NCBI RefSeq assembly: GCF_029626265.1
Contig: NZ_JARUBN010000001.1
Span: forward strand, 4,154,001 to 4,218,000
Direction of reading: 5' to 3'
DNA from: Micromonospora sp. WMMD1102
Lineage (GTDB): Bacteria > Actinomycetota > Actinomycetes > Mycobacteriales > Micromonosporaceae
DNA: 64,000 nt
Shown here: positions 16,140 to 25,328 of the stretch, one piece after another
How the letters are laid out: each line of letters starts with the position of its first letter
How positions within the stretch are numbered: position 1 is the stretch's first letter
Made by a program: the position numbers and the translations under genes
Notes under the pieces: generated by a model
The model's input: only the letters and a program-made list of their open reading frames with translations
Databases searched by the model: none
What the model was told of the DNA's origin: nothing

Positions 16140-18491
16140 GTGCACAACCCCGAACGCGGGTCGGGTGCCGCCGCCTCCGCCGGGGATCCGCTCGCCCTCT
16201 GGTACGACGAGCCGGCCGCCGACTGGGAGACCCGGGCCCTGCCGATCGGCAACGGCGCCCTCGGCGGGATGGTCTTCGGCCGGGTCGGCACCGAGACAGT
16301 CCAGCTCAACGAGAAGACGCTCTGGACCGGTGGCCCCGGCTCGGCCGACGGCTACGACTTCGGCAACTGGACCTCGCCGCGCCCCGGCGCGATCGACGAG
16401 GTGCGACGCATGGTCGACGAGCGGGGCCGGCTCGGCCCGGCGGAGGTGGCGGAGCGGCTCGGCCAGCCGAAGCGCGGCTGCGGGGCGTACGACACCTTCG
16501 GGGAGTTGTCGCTGCGGCTCACCCGGCACCCCGGCCCGGTCGGCGACTACCGTCGTGAGCTGGATCTCGGCCGGGCCGTCGCCACGGTCCGCTACACCGC
16601 CGACGGGGTGCGCCACACCCGCGAGTACTTCGCCAGCCACCCCGACGGGGTACTGGTGCTGCGGCTGGTCGCCGACCGGCCAGGGAGGATCGGCTTCACC
16701 GCCGGGGTGACCGCGCCGGACAACCGCTCGAAGAAGGTCATCGCCAGCGGCGGCCGGATCACCTTCGCCGGTGCGCTCACCGACAACGGGCTCAGGTACG
16801 AGGCGCAGATCCAGGTCCTCGCCGGCGGCGGCACGGTCACCGACGGCACCGACGGCACGGTCACGGTGGCCGGGGCGGATGCCGCCACGCTGCTGCTGGG
16901 CGCCGGCACGGACTACGCGGGCGGCGCTCCGACGTACCGGGGCGCCGACCCGCACGCCCGGGTCACCGCGACTGTCGACGCGGCGGCCGGGAAGTCCTAC
17001 CCCGACCTGCTCGCCGCGCACACCGCCGACCATCGCCTGCTCTTCGACCGGGTACGCCTGGACATCGGCCAGCAGATGCCGGCTGTCCCCACCGACGAGC
17101 TGCTGCGGCGCTACCGGGGCGGGGCGTCGGCGGCGGACCGCGCGCTGGAGGCGCTCTTCTTCGCCTACGGCCGCTACCTGCTGATCGCCTCCTCCCGGGC
17201 CGGCTCGCTGCCGGCGAACCTCCAGGGTGTCTGGAACAACGTCACCGACCCGCCGTGGGACGCCGACTACCACGTGAACATCAACCTCCAGATGAACTAC
17301 TGGCCGGCCGAGACGACGAATCTCTCCGAGACCACCGCCCCGCTCTTCGACTACGTCGACGCGCTGGTGCCACCGGGCAGAGTCACCGCCCGGCAGGTGC
17401 ACGGCAGCCGGGGCTGGGTGGTGCACAACGAGACGAACGTCTTCGGCTTCACCGGCCTGCACAACTATCCGCAGGCGTTCTGGTTTCCGGAGGCCGGTGC
17501 CTGGCTGGCCCAGCACTACTACGAGCACTACCGGTTCACCGGTGACGAGACGTTCCTCCGGCAGCGGGCGTACCCGCTGATGCGGGAGTTGGCACTCTTC
17601 TGGCTGGACGAGCTGGTGGTCGACCCGCGCGACGGCAGCCTGGTGGTCTCGCCGAGCTACTCGCCGGAGCACGGCGACTTCACCGCCGGTGCCGCGATGT
17701 CGCAGCAGATCGTCCGGGAACTCCTCGGCAACACCGTCGAGGCGGCCGGGATCGTCGGCGACGACGACGCGTTCCGTCGCGAGCTGCGGGACGCGCTGGC
17801 CCGGCTCGACCCGGGGCTGCGGGTCGGCTCGTGGGGGCAGTTGCAGGAGTGGAAGGCGGACCTGGACGACCCGGCCGACCGGCACCGGCACGTCTCGCAA
17901 CTGTTCGCCCTGCACCCGGGCGCGCAGGTCAGCGCGCTCGACGATCCGGAGCTGGCCGCCGCCGCCCGGGTCTCGCTCACCGCACGCGGCGACGGCGGTA
18001 CGGGCTGGAGCAGGGCGTGGAAGATCAGCTTCTGGGCCCGGCTGCTGGACGGGGACCACGCGCACCGGATGCTCGCCGGGCAACTGCGGCAGAGCACATT
18101 GCCGAACCTCTGGGGCACCCACCCGCCGTTCCAGATCGACGGCAACTTCGGCGCCACCGCGGGGATCGCCGAGATGCTGGTGCAGAGCCAGCGCGCCGAG
18201 GTGCACGTGCTGCCGGCGCTGCCCGGGGCCTGGCCGACCGGGTCGGTCCGTGGCCTGCGGGCCCGGGGCGGGCTGACCGTCGACGTGGCGTGGTCGGCGG
18301 GAGCAGCCACCGAGATCGCCCTGACCGCCGACCGCACCGTCGAGGTGACGCTGCGCAACCCGCTCTTCGCCACCCCACACACCCTGCGCGACACGACCAC
18401 CGGCGCGCCTGTCACCGCGACCCTCCACGGCGAGCGCCTCACCTTCACCCCCCGCGCCCACCACCGCTACCTCGCCGCCCCAGCCCGGTGA
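16140..18491 (+). CDS. GH95 alpha-L-fucosidase
   Basis: A 783-residue glycoside hydrolase of family 95. It has the N-terminal beta domain with [27 protein letters not shown] (from residue 22) and the toroidal domain with the signature [39 protein letters not shown] and [15 protein letters not shown]. The family releases alpha-1,2-linked L-fucose (some members L-galactose) by inversion. There is no signal peptide, so it acts inside the cell on imported oligosaccharides. GTG 16140 follows GAGGAG by ten bases. It supplies the substrate for the adjacent oxidative genes. Confidence 0.92.
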   Translation: MHNPERGSGAAASAGDPLALWYDEPAADWETRALPIGNGALGGMVFGRVGTETVQLNEKTLWTGGPGSADGYDFGNWTSPRPGAIDEVRRMVDERGRLGPAEVAERLGQPKRGCGAYDTFGELSLRLTRHPGPVGDYRRELDLGRAVATVRYTADGVRHTREYFASHPDGVLVLRLVADRPGRIGFTAGVTAPDNRSKKVIASGGRITFAGALTDNGLRYEAQIQVLAGGGTVTDGTDGTVTVAGADAATLLLGAGTDYAGGAPTYRGADPHARVTATVDAAAGKSYPDLLAAHTADHRLLFDRVRLDIGQQMPAVPTDELLRRYRGGASAADRALEALFFAYGRYLLIASSRAGSLPANLQGVWNNVTDPPWDADYHVNINLQMNYWPAETTNLSETTAPLFDYVDALVPPGRVTARQVHGSRGWVVHNETNVFGFTGLHNYPQAFWFPEAGAWLAQHYYEHYRFTGDETFLRQRAYPLMRELALFWLDELVVDPRDGSLVVSPSYSPEHGDFTAGAAMSQQIVRELLGNTVEAAGIVGDDDAFRRELRDALARLDPGLRVGSWGQLQEWKADLDDPADRHRHVSQLFALHPGAQVSALDDPELAAAARVSLTARGDGGTGWSRAWKISFWARLLDGDHAHRMLAGQLRQSTLPNLWGTHPPFQIDGNFGATAGIAEMLVQSQRAEVHVLPALPGAWPTGSVRGLRARGGLTVDVAWSAGAATEIALTADRTVEVTLRNPLFATPHTLRDTTTGAPVTATLHGERLTFTPRAHHRYLAAPAR

Positions 18492-18505
18492 TGGCACTAC
18501 ATCGC

Positions 18506-18546
18506 GGAAAGGGTGGCCTCCCGACCGTCGGACGGCCACTCTTTCC
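18506..18546. terminator. bidirectional hairpin terminator
   Basis: Arms 18506-18518 (GGAAAGGGTGGCC) and 18534-18546 (GGCCACTCTTTCC) pair over 13 bp with one G-T pair. It lies between the convergent GH95 gene and the oxidoreductase gene and is the natural terminator for both. Confidence 0.75.
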
Positions 18547-18581
18547 CCGATAGAGCGCGATTCTCCCCGGCACGGGCGGGG

Positions 18582-19568
18582 TCAGGGGACGGTGATCACG
18601 ACTTTGGCGCGGGCGTGTTCGGCTTCGAGGTAGCGGATGGCGTCGGGCACCTGGTGCAGCGGGTAGGTCCGGTCGATGACCGGGGTGAGCCGGCCGGCCT
18701 CGGCGTGCTCGCGGAGCGTGTCGAGGTGTTGTCGGCCGGGCTCGGCGTCGAGAACGACGATGCGGTGCCGGACGAAGGGTGCCAGCAGGCGGCCACTGGT
18801 GAGAAGCCGGACCGGTCCGAGCAGGTTGCCGCCGCTGAACACGCCGCCGCCGGAGAGCACTAGCGTGCCGGTCGGGGTTAGCGAGCGCCGCAGTGCGGTG
18901 AGCGGGCGGTTGCCGACCAGGTCGAGCACGAGGTCGTGCGGGCCGGCGATCCGGGTGAAGTCGTCGCGGGTGTAGTCGACGACCTGGTCGGCGCCGAGCG
19001 AGCGGACCAGGTCGACGTTGCGGGTGCTGCACACCCCGGTGACGGTCGCACCGAGCACCTTGGCCAGTTGGACGGCGAGGGTGCCGACACCGCCGGAGGC
19101 GCCGTTGACGAGGACGCGGTGACCGGGCTGGAGCCGACCGGCGTCGCGGAGTCCCATCAGGGCGGTGACCCCGGCCAGCGGCAGGGCGGCGGCCTGCTTC
19201 GCCGTGAGGTTCGCCGGCTTGGCCGCGACCAGGGCCTCGGGCACGCAGACGTACTCGGCGAAGGCGCCGTTGGCGTCGCCGAGGTCGCCGAAGACGGCGT
19301 CGCCGGGGCGTAGCCGCCGGACGTCGGCCCCGACCGCCGTGACCTGGCCGGCGAAGTCCCGGCCCCGGATCCGCGCCCGGGGCGCGGGCCGGCCCCACGC
19401 CAGCCGTGCCATCCGGGGATCGCCCCGCACGATGTGCCAGTCGTACGCGTTCAGCGCGGCAGCCTCGACCCGCACCAGCACCTCGTCGGCGCCCGGCACC
19501 GGCACGTCGACGTCGTCGAGCCGGAGTGCCTCCGGCGGCCCGTACCGGTCCTGAACTATCGCCTTCAT
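18582..19568 (-). CDS. NAD(P)-dependent zinc-free quinone-oxidoreductase-type dehydrogenase
   Basis: A 328-residue member of the MDR quinone oxidoreductase branch. GroES-like N-terminus with RIRGRDFAGQVTAVG, and a Rossmann segment with VLVNGASGGVGTLAVQLAKVLGA. It lacks the structural zinc cysteines, as expected for NADPH:quinone or enone reductases. ATG 19568 follows a GGGAGGGAGTGGGAG purine tract. It is divergent from a TetR gene and shares with it a control region holding two identical 15-bp operators, so it is probably induced by a small electrophile or quinone that the TetR protein senses. Confidence 0.88.
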   Translation of the reverse strand: MKAIVQDRYGPPEALRLDDVDVPVPGADEVLVRVEAAALNAYDWHIVRGDPRMARLAWGRPAPRARIRGRDFAGQVTAVGADVRRLRPGDAVFGDLGDANGAFAEYVCVPEALVAAKPANLTAKQAAALPLAGVTALMGLRDAGRLQPGHRVLVNGASGGVGTLAVQLAKVLGATVTGVCSTRNVDLVRSLGADQVVDYTRDDFTRIAGPHDLVLDLVGNRPLTALRRSLTPTGTLVLSGGGVFSGGNLLGPVRLLTSGRLLAPFVRHRIVVLDAEPGRQHLDTLREHAEAGRLTPVIDRTYPLHQVPDAIRYLEAEHARAKVVITVP

Positions 19569-19587
19569 CTCCCACTCCCTCCCCCGA

Positions 19588-19635
19588 GTGTACGGCGTAC
19601 ACCCACTGCCACCAGGGTAGGTGTACGGCGTACAC
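19588..19635. promoter_or_regulatory. twin 15-bp TetR operators
   Basis: Two identical near-palindromes GTGTACGGCGTACAC occupy 19588-19602 and 19621-19635, 33 bases apart centre to centre, that is about three helical turns on one face of the DNA. On each strand the outer end continues as TACACT, a good -10 hexamer for the gene it faces, so binding would shut both divergent promoters. Confidence 0.8.
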
Positions 19636-19684
19636 TCGTCAAGACGGATAGGGTTCCAACCGTCGCCGGAAGACGAGGACCGAG

Positions 19685-20437
19685 ATGGTGGAGCAGGCCG
19701 AGACCGCGGAGCAGGCCGGGACGGTGGAGCGGGCCGGGACGGTGCGCCGGACGCCGCTGAGCCGAGAACGGGTCCTGCGGGCCGCCGTCGCGCTCGCCGA
19801 CGAGGCCGGGATCGAGTCCCTCAGCATGCGCAACCTGGCCCAGGAGCTGGGCGTCGTGCCGATGGCGCTCTACAAGCACGTGGCCAACAAGGACGAACTG
19901 CTCGACGGCATGATCGACGTGGTGGTCGGCGAGATCGGCCCGCCCGCGCCCGACGCCGGCTGGCAGGACGCGGTCCGGTCCCGGATCCTCGCGGCCCGGC
20001 AGGTGCTGCGCCGGCACCCCTGGGCACCGCTGGCGATCGAGTCCCGGAACACGGCGACGCCGGCCGTCCTCGGCTATCTCGACTCGATCGTCGGTACGCT
20101 CCGGGCCGGCGGGTTCACCACCGACCTCGCCCACCACGTGATGCACGCGATGGGCAGCCGGGTTCTCGGCTTCAGCCAGGAGTTGTTCGACACGTCCCGG
20201 CGCGCCGGGCGGTCCGGAACGGCCGAACCCGAGCCGCCGGCCGCGGCGTTCCCGCCGGAGGCCGCGGCCCGGTTCCCGCACCTCGCGGCGATCGCCACAG
20301 CGGCCTCGCACGACGACGCGTCGGTCGTCGGGCAGGGCTGCGACGACCAGTTCGAGTTCGAGTTCGCGTTGGACCTGCTGCTGGACGGCATCGAACGGCT
20401 GCGTCAGCAGGGGTGGACGTCAGCGTCCCACCGCTGA
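19685..20437 (+). CDS. TetR-family regulator with TetR-type C-terminal domain
   Basis: A 250-residue repressor. A low-complexity leader (repeats of E-Q/R-A-G/E-T) precedes the HTH (about residues 26-70: LSRERVLRAAVALADEAGIESLSMRNLAQELGVVPMALYKHVANKDELLDGM). The C-terminal domain resembles the tetracycline-repressor all-alpha domain. ATG 19685 has GAGGA five bases upstream. Divergent to the oxidoreductase, with the twin operators between them, so autoregulation is expected. Confidence 0.9.
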   Translation: MVEQAETAEQAGTVERAGTVRRTPLSRERVLRAAVALADEAGIESLSMRNLAQELGVVPMALYKHVANKDELLDGMIDVVVGEIGPPAPDAGWQDAVRSRILAARQVLRRHPWAPLAIESRNTATPAVLGYLDSIVGTLRAGGFTTDLAHHVMHAMGSRVLGFSQELFDTSRRAGRSGTAEPEPPAAAFPPEAAARFPHLAAIATAASHDDASVVGQGCDDQFEFEFALDLLLDGIERLRQQGWTSASHR

Positions 20438-20569
20438 GTCCCGGGATCAGTGGCAGTGGGGCCTCGGGAGGATGTCCAGCATCATGGCGAGCGCAGGTAA
20501 GAAGCGGCCTCGACCTCGCCGGTCGTGCACAGCGGAGGGCTGTTCCTCCCGGCCCGGAGCCCCACCGGG

Positions 20570-21151
20570 TCAGGCTTTCGCCATCTGGCGGACGTGTTTA
20601 CCCTCGGCGAACTCCTCGACCATCCTGGCGCAGAAGGCCGGAAGGTCGCTGGGGCTGCGGCTGGTGACCAGGCCGTTGTCGACCTGCACCTGTTCGTCCA
20701 CCCATTTCCCGCCCGCGTTGCGGATGTCGGTGCGCAGGCTGGGAAAGGAGGTGACGGTACGGCCGTCGACCATCCCGGTCTCGACCAACGACCAGGGGCC
20801 GTGGCAGATCGCCGCCACCGGCTTCTGTTGGGCAAAGAACGCCCGGACGAAGTCCATCGCCTGTGGGTTCATCCGGAGCCGGTCGGGGTTGACCGTTCCG
20901 CCCGGCAGCAACAGGGCGTCGTAGTCGGCCGCATCGGCCTCGTTCACATTCCGGTCCACCCGATAGCGGTTGGCCGGATTGATGTCCTGGTTCATCGACT
21001 GGATCTCGCCGGACTGCAACGAGATCAGGTGGACCTCGGCTCCTGCCTGCTCCGCGGCGGCCCGGGACTGGGTGTATTCCACGTCCTCCACCCCGTCGGC
21101 AGCGAGGCAAGCGACTCGCTTGCCGGTCAGTGGCTGCTGGCTCTGCGCCAT
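20570..21151 (-). CDS. DJ-1/PfpI family protein
   Basis: A 193-residue class I glutamine-amidotransferase-like protein of the DJ-1/PfpI type. The strand-loop-strand start is VACLAADGVEDVEYTQ, YDALLLPGGTVNPD carries the oxyanion region and the nucleophile elbow is AAICHGPWSL with its Cys-His pair. Members act as protein/nucleotide deglycases or stress chaperones. ATG 21151 has GGAGG nine bases upstream. It is monocistronic. Confidence 0.92.
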   Translation of the reverse strand: MAQSQQPLTGKRVACLAADGVEDVEYTQSRAAAEQAGAEVHLISLQSGEIQSMNQDINPANRYRVDRNVNEADAADYDALLLPGGTVNPDRLRMNPQAMDFVRAFFAQQKPVAAICHGPWSLVETGMVDGRTVTSFPSLRTDIRNAGGKWVDEQVQVDNGLVTSRSPSDLPAFCARMVEEFAEGKHVRQMAKA

Positions 21152-21353
21152 TTTGGCGGCCCTCCATTCGCGACGCCGCCCCGTCGGCGGCGCATCGCTC
21201 GCTCGCGGTCGCCTTCCCGGTGCCGGCACCGGCAAACCGGCCGGCGTACGCCGTTCGAGGCAGGCGAACCGGCCACCTGTCAGCTGCCCCGGTGAGCGCC
21301 TGCGTTGGGCCGGGGCGCGTGCTACGAGGGTGTGCTGCCTGTCGTAACGGGTA

Positions 21354-21620
21354 ATGCCGGGCAATCCACCGGTACCCAGGCTCCAATCCTTCGCCGAACT
21401 CGTCGACGCCGGTGACATCGGACAGTGGGGCGTGAGCAACCTCGATATTTCGGACATGACGGAGCTGCTCGACGCGGGCGGAAATGCCTGCGCGACCAAT
21501 CAGATCCTGTACAACCTCACCCGCCGCGGTCCCGAGTACGACCTCCTCCTGAGCGGGCGCGGCCCCATGCCGGGCGGCGACCCGCCGCCGACCGGCCCGC
21601 AACCGCTGGAGATGTTGTAG
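21354..21620 (+). pseudogene. aldo-keto reductase fragment
   Basis: The frame translates SFAELVDAGDIGQWGVSNLD, then MTELLDAGGNACATNQILYNLTRRGPEYDLL. This is the middle of an aldo-keto reductase (the conserved GxWGVSN and NQ-x-x-YN blocks). The N-terminal barrel with the catalytic Tyr/Lys and the whole C-terminal half are missing; after about codon 65 the sequence becomes Pro/Gly-rich nonsense. No matching piece is seen nearby. Confidence 0.75.
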
Positions 21621-21673
21621 CGTCACCGACCGTTCTGGCGGCCGGCCCCGTTCTCGAGCCGGTGGCCTGCCGG

Positions 21674-22309
21674 TCAGCTCCCCGACGTCGGGGGACGACG
21701 ATGCGCGATCCGGCGGGTGAGAGGTACCTGGTACAGACCGGCGCTGGTGACGGCGTAGAACACCGGCAGTACGACGAAGATCACCAGGCCGGCGAGCGGT
21801 GCGACCAGATACCCGATGAGCCCTGCAACAACATAGAGGATGACCCCGACGAGTGCCCGCAGCCGCTCGGCGGGGAAGTGCCGCTCACTCACCTCCTCCT
21901 TGAGCAGGTCCTTGCGGCGGGCCAGGTAGTGGAAGAACGCCAGCCAGCTGCCGCAGAGCAGCGCGCCGACCAGCGCGTAGAAGGCGACGGCCACGCGTTG
22001 GTCCTGCTGGTCGTGCTCCTGGAGCGCGTGCGAGACGACGGCGGTCGGGAACGGCAGCAGGGCGGTGCTGAACAGCACGAAGAGGTTCACCCAGTGCAGG
22101 CCCCGGTCACTTTCCTTGACGCGATTGAACGACCCCTTGTGGTTCAGCCAGACAATGGCCACATAGGCGTACGAGGCGAGATAGGCGACGTAACCCGGCC
22201 ACTGCTCGAGCAGCCCCGACAGCAGGCGACCGGGCGGCACGTCCGGCACCCGGAGATCCAGCACGAGCAGCGTGATGATGATGGCGAAGACGGCGTCGCT
22301 GAACGCCAC
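21674..22309 (-). CDS. TMEM175/DUF1211-family potassium-channel-like membrane protein
   Basis: About 211 residues with six hydrophobic segments and the family signature AFSDAVFAIIITLLVLDL at the very start. Bacterial TMEM175 proteins form K+ channels. The GTG at 22309 begins directly on the signature, which is unusual: relatives have 10-20 residues before it. If one G were removed from the run at 22335-22338, a GTG at 22361 would add MSSPTDDMGTRSDTSRA in frame, which looks like a normal N-terminus. A frame error or a recent mutation is therefore likely. Confidence 0.82.
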   Translation of the reverse strand: MAFSDAVFAIIITLLVLDLRVPDVPPGRLLSGLLEQWPGYVAYLASYAYVAIVWLNHKGSFNRVKESDRGLHWVNLFVLFSTALLPFPTAVVSHALQEHDQQDQRVAVAFYALVGALLCGSWLAFFHYLARRKDLLKEEVSERHFPAERLRALVGVILYVVAGLIGYLVAPLAGLVIFVVLPVFYAVTSAGLYQVPLTRRIAHRRPPTSGS

Positions 22310-23346
22310 TGCACGGCTGGTGTCCGACCGGGTGCCCCATGTCGTCGGTTGGACTGCTCACGGCCGGTGGCTACCCACCGACGTCCACGCTAACCGGCTC
22401 CGCGCAACCGAACGAATAGCGCGAATCATCAGGTGGGGGCCGAAGCGAATTGCGAGAATTCGACTGCCAGGCGGTCTCGGAGCCGCCGCAGGGGCGGAAT
22501 CTTCACCACGGGGGTAGCGAATGAAGGCAGTCGTGTACGACGGGCCACGGACGGTCAGCGTCAAGGAGGTGCCGGACGCCAGGATCGAGCGACCGACCGA
22601 CGCCTTGGTACGCATCACGACGACGAACATCTGCGGGTCCGACCTGCACATGTACGACGGGCGCACCGACACGCAGCCAGGCTCGGTGCTCGGGCACGAG
22701 AACATGGGGGAGGTGATCGAGGTCGGCGACGGGGTCGACCTGGTCAAGGTGGGCGACATGGTCTGCCTGCCGTTCAACGTCTCCTGCGGCGCCTGCGCCA
22801 ACTGCAACCAGGGCCTGACCGCGTACTGCCTGGTGGTCAACCCGGCGCCCGGCATGGCCGGTGCCGCCTACGGCTACGCCGACATGGGTCCGTACGCGGG
22901 CGGTCAGGCCGAGTTGCTGCGGGTGCCGTGGGCCGACTTCAACTGCCTCGTCCTGCCGCCGGACGCCCGGGACATGAGCAGGCAAGAGGACTACGTGAGG
23001 CTCTCGGACATCTTCCCCACCGGCTGGCACGCGACCGAGCTCGCCTGCGTGCGGCCGGGCGACAGCGTGGCTGTCTATGGTGCCGGGCCGGTCGGGTTGC
23101 TGGCCGCGTATTCCGCGATCATCAAGGGTGCCAACAAGGTGATGGTGGTCGACAGGAGAAGTCGGCGCTGACCTTGAACCACCTCGTGCACTCCGTGCGG
23201 TTCGGCGGCACGATCGGTGTGGTCGGCGTGTTCTTCCCGAAGGACCCCGGATCGCCAGACCCGTTGCAGAAGCAGGGGAAGGCGCCGTTCGACTATCTTG
23301 ATCTTTAACCTGTGGGGCGGCGGCATCGACCCCGGCTGATCATGGT

Positions 23347-23406
23347 GACAGCCCTTGATCGATCATTCCTCTTGTCTAGGGAAGAAGATCGCAACCAAGG
23401 GCTGTC
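23347..23406 (+). promoter_or_regulatory. hairpin covering the transposase ribosome site
   Basis: GACAGCCCTTG (23347-23357) and CAAGGGCTGTC (23396-23406) are perfect 11-bp reverse complements. The right arm contains AAGGG, the only good ribosome site for the transposase GTG at 23409. A transcript entering from outside the element would include both arms and bury the site, while one starting inside the 38-base loop would not. Confidence 0.6.
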
Positions 23407-23408
23407 TG

Positions 23409-24881
23409 GTGGTCAGTGTGCACGATGCCGGGACGAAGGATGAGGTCGGACGGCTGGCGGCGTTCCGGCGCGAGTTCCACGCCTGTCTGACCGCTCGCCG
23501 GGATGCGTTGTTCGAGCTGGCCGACGCGCTGTTGTGCGCAGGCGCGCCGGTGCGGTCTCTGGTCGAGTTGTCGCTGGTGGGTGAGCACCGCCGCGGTCAC
23601 GGCTCGCTGTACGCGGCGTTGAACCGCGGCCGGATCGACATCGAGCGGCTGCGGACCGCGGTGGCGGCGGTGCCGCTGCCGCGGGCCGCGGACGGGCGGA
23701 TCGTTCTGGCGGTGGACGTGACCTGCTGGCTGCGGCCGGAGGCGCACACCTGCCCGGAGCGGGTGCTGTGCCACACCTACGGGCGCGGCAAGGACACCCA
23801 CATCGGGGTGCCGGGCTGGCCGTACTCGTTCGTCACCGCCCTGGAGGCGGGGCGCACCTCGTGGACCGCCCCGTTGGACGCCCGCAGGCTGGCACCCGGC
23901 GACGACGCTGCCACGGTCACCGCCGGCCAGTTGCGGGACGTGGTGCGACGGCTGATCACTGCCGGGCAGTGGCAGCCCGGTGATCCGGACGTGTGGATCG
24001 TCGCGGACGCCGGATACGACGGACCCCGGCTGGCGTTCCTGCTGGCCGACCTGCCGGTGCAGGTTCTGGTGCGGATGCGTTCCGACCGGGTGCTACGCCG
24101 CCCCACGCCACCCCGACTGCCGGGCACCACCGGCCGCCCACGCAGGCATGGCGGCGAGTTCATCTTCGGTGACCCGGCCAGCTGGGGCGACCCGGACGTC
24201 GCCACGACCACCGACACCCGTCTCTACGGCACCGCGACCGCCCGGGCCTGGCACCGGCTGCACCCCAGGCTGACCCACCGCACCGCATGGACCGCCCAGC
24301 ACGGCCCGCTGCCGATCATCGAGGGCACCGTGATCCTGCTGACCGTCGACCGGCTGCCATCAGGTGCCAACGCGAAACCGGTCTGGCTCTGGTGGTCCCA
24401 ACCGGCCGCCACTGACGCCGAGGTCGACCTGCTCTGGCAGGCGTTCCTGCGCCGCTTCGACATCGAGCACACCTTCCGCATGCTCAAGCAAACCCTTGGC
24501 TGGACCAGCCCGAAATTGCGCGATCCGCACGCCGCCGACCGTTGGACCTGGCTCGTGCTGGCCGCCTACACCCAGCTGCGCCTCGCCCGAGGCGCCGTCG
24601 GCGACCTGCGCCGGCCCTGGGAACGCCCAGCGTCGCCCGAGCGACTCACGCCCGCCCGCGTCCGGCGAGGGTTTCGGCACCTGCGCGGCAAAGCCGGCAA
24701 CCCCGCCCGCGCGCCGAAACCGTCCCGACCAGGACCCGGCCGACCACCCGGACTACGCAACCGCCACCCGGCAACCCGCCACGACGTCCACATCGTCACC
24801 GCCGCCACCAGCACAAAACCGAAAGGCTGCACGAAGAAAACGAAGACTTCGAATAACCCGAGGCCACGTCGCACAGGTTAA
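23409..24881 (+). CDS. IS transposase (DDE type)
   Basis: About 490 residues. An N-terminal helical region (LAAFRREFHACLTARRDALFELADALLC) precedes an RNase H-like catalytic core with a first Asp in IVLAVDVTCWLRPEA, a second in WIVADAGYDGPRLAFLLADL and the Glu helix in FDIEHTFRMLKQTLGW. The C-terminal tail is Pro/Arg/Lys-rich. GTG 23409 is chosen (AAGGG eight bases upstream) over ATG 23355, which would lie inside the upstream hairpin. It is intact and so is potentially active. Confidence 0.88.
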   Translation: MVSVHDAGTKDEVGRLAAFRREFHACLTARRDALFELADALLCAGAPVRSLVELSLVGEHRRGHGSLYAALNRGRIDIERLRTAVAAVPLPRAADGRIVLAVDVTCWLRPEAHTCPERVLCHTYGRGKDTHIGVPGWPYSFVTALEAGRTSWTAPLDARRLAPGDDAATVTAGQLRDVVRRLITAGQWQPGDPDVWIVADAGYDGPRLAFLLADLPVQVLVRMRSDRVLRRPTPPRLPGTTGRPRRHGGEFIFGDPASWGDPDVATTTDTRLYGTATARAWHRLHPRLTHRTAWTAQHGPLPIIEGTVILLTVDRLPSGANAKPVWLWWSQPAATDAEVDLLWQAFLRRFDIEHTFRMLKQTLGWTSPKLRDPHAADRWTWLVLAAYTQLRLARGAVGDLRRPWERPASPERLTPARVRRGFRHLRGKAGNPARAPKPSRPGPGRPPGLRNRHPATRHDVHIVTAATSTKPKGCTKKTKTSNNPRPRRTG

Positions 24882-25328
24882 AGATCAAGCTATGGCATGT
24901 TCTGGTTCAAGGGGCAGAGCATGGGCACCGGCAAGTGCAACGTGAAGAATTACAACCGTCAGCTGATGAACCTCATCGCGAACCACAAGGCCGAACCCTC
25001 TTTCCTGGTGTCGCACGAGTTGAAGCTGGATCAGGCGCCGGAGGGGTATCGGAACTTCGATGTCCGCGCTGATGGCTGGACCAAGGTGCTGCTGCACCCG
25101 GACGGCGGACGCTGACGACGGCTCGCCCCATGAGGCGGCCTGCCCCATGAGGCGCAGCGGCGGCACTCAGTGGGGTGCCGCCTCCGTAGGGTTGTTACCC
25201 GGGGAAGCTACATACCACCAAAGCGCCAGAATCACGCATGCGAGGCTCGGCACTATGAAATGGTTTGCGCCTAAGGATGCCGTTTATCGACGGCGCCCGT
25301 ACGAGCAGACCGAGCGACAGGGGTGGAC

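Larger units (their letters stand above)
23293..24893 (+). mobile_element. complete insertion sequence, 1593 bp, with 4-bp target duplication
   Basis: The element spans 23297-24889. Its ends are perfect 18-bp inverted repeats, CTTGATCTTTAACCTGTG at 23297-23314 and its reverse complement at 24872-24889. The flanking CTAT (23293-23296 and 24890-24893) is the target duplication, confirmed because the interrupted gene reads through perfectly when one copy is kept. It carries one DDE transposase. A 4-bp duplication and this transposase type are reminiscent of IS701/IS4-superfamily elements; family needs a search. Confidence 0.93.
22521..25115 (+). pseudogene. glutathione-independent formaldehyde dehydrogenase-like gene, deleted and IS-interrupted
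   Basis: The 5' part (22521-23165) encodes MKAVVYDGPRTVSVKEVPDA, CGSDLHMYDG, GHENMGEV, the cysteine lobe CGACANCNQG and the fold AVYGAGPVGLL, stopping at VMVVDRRSRR. About 70-80 codons are missing there, because the sequence resumes in another frame with EKSALTLNHLVHSVRF and GVVGVF. At 23296 an IS begins; after it (24894-25115) the gene continues GMFWFKGQSMGTGKCNVKNYNRQL to its normal end. Removing the IS and one CTAT copy restores APFDYGMFWFKG exactly. The gene is doubly broken. An intact relative lies at 25814. Confidence 0.88.
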
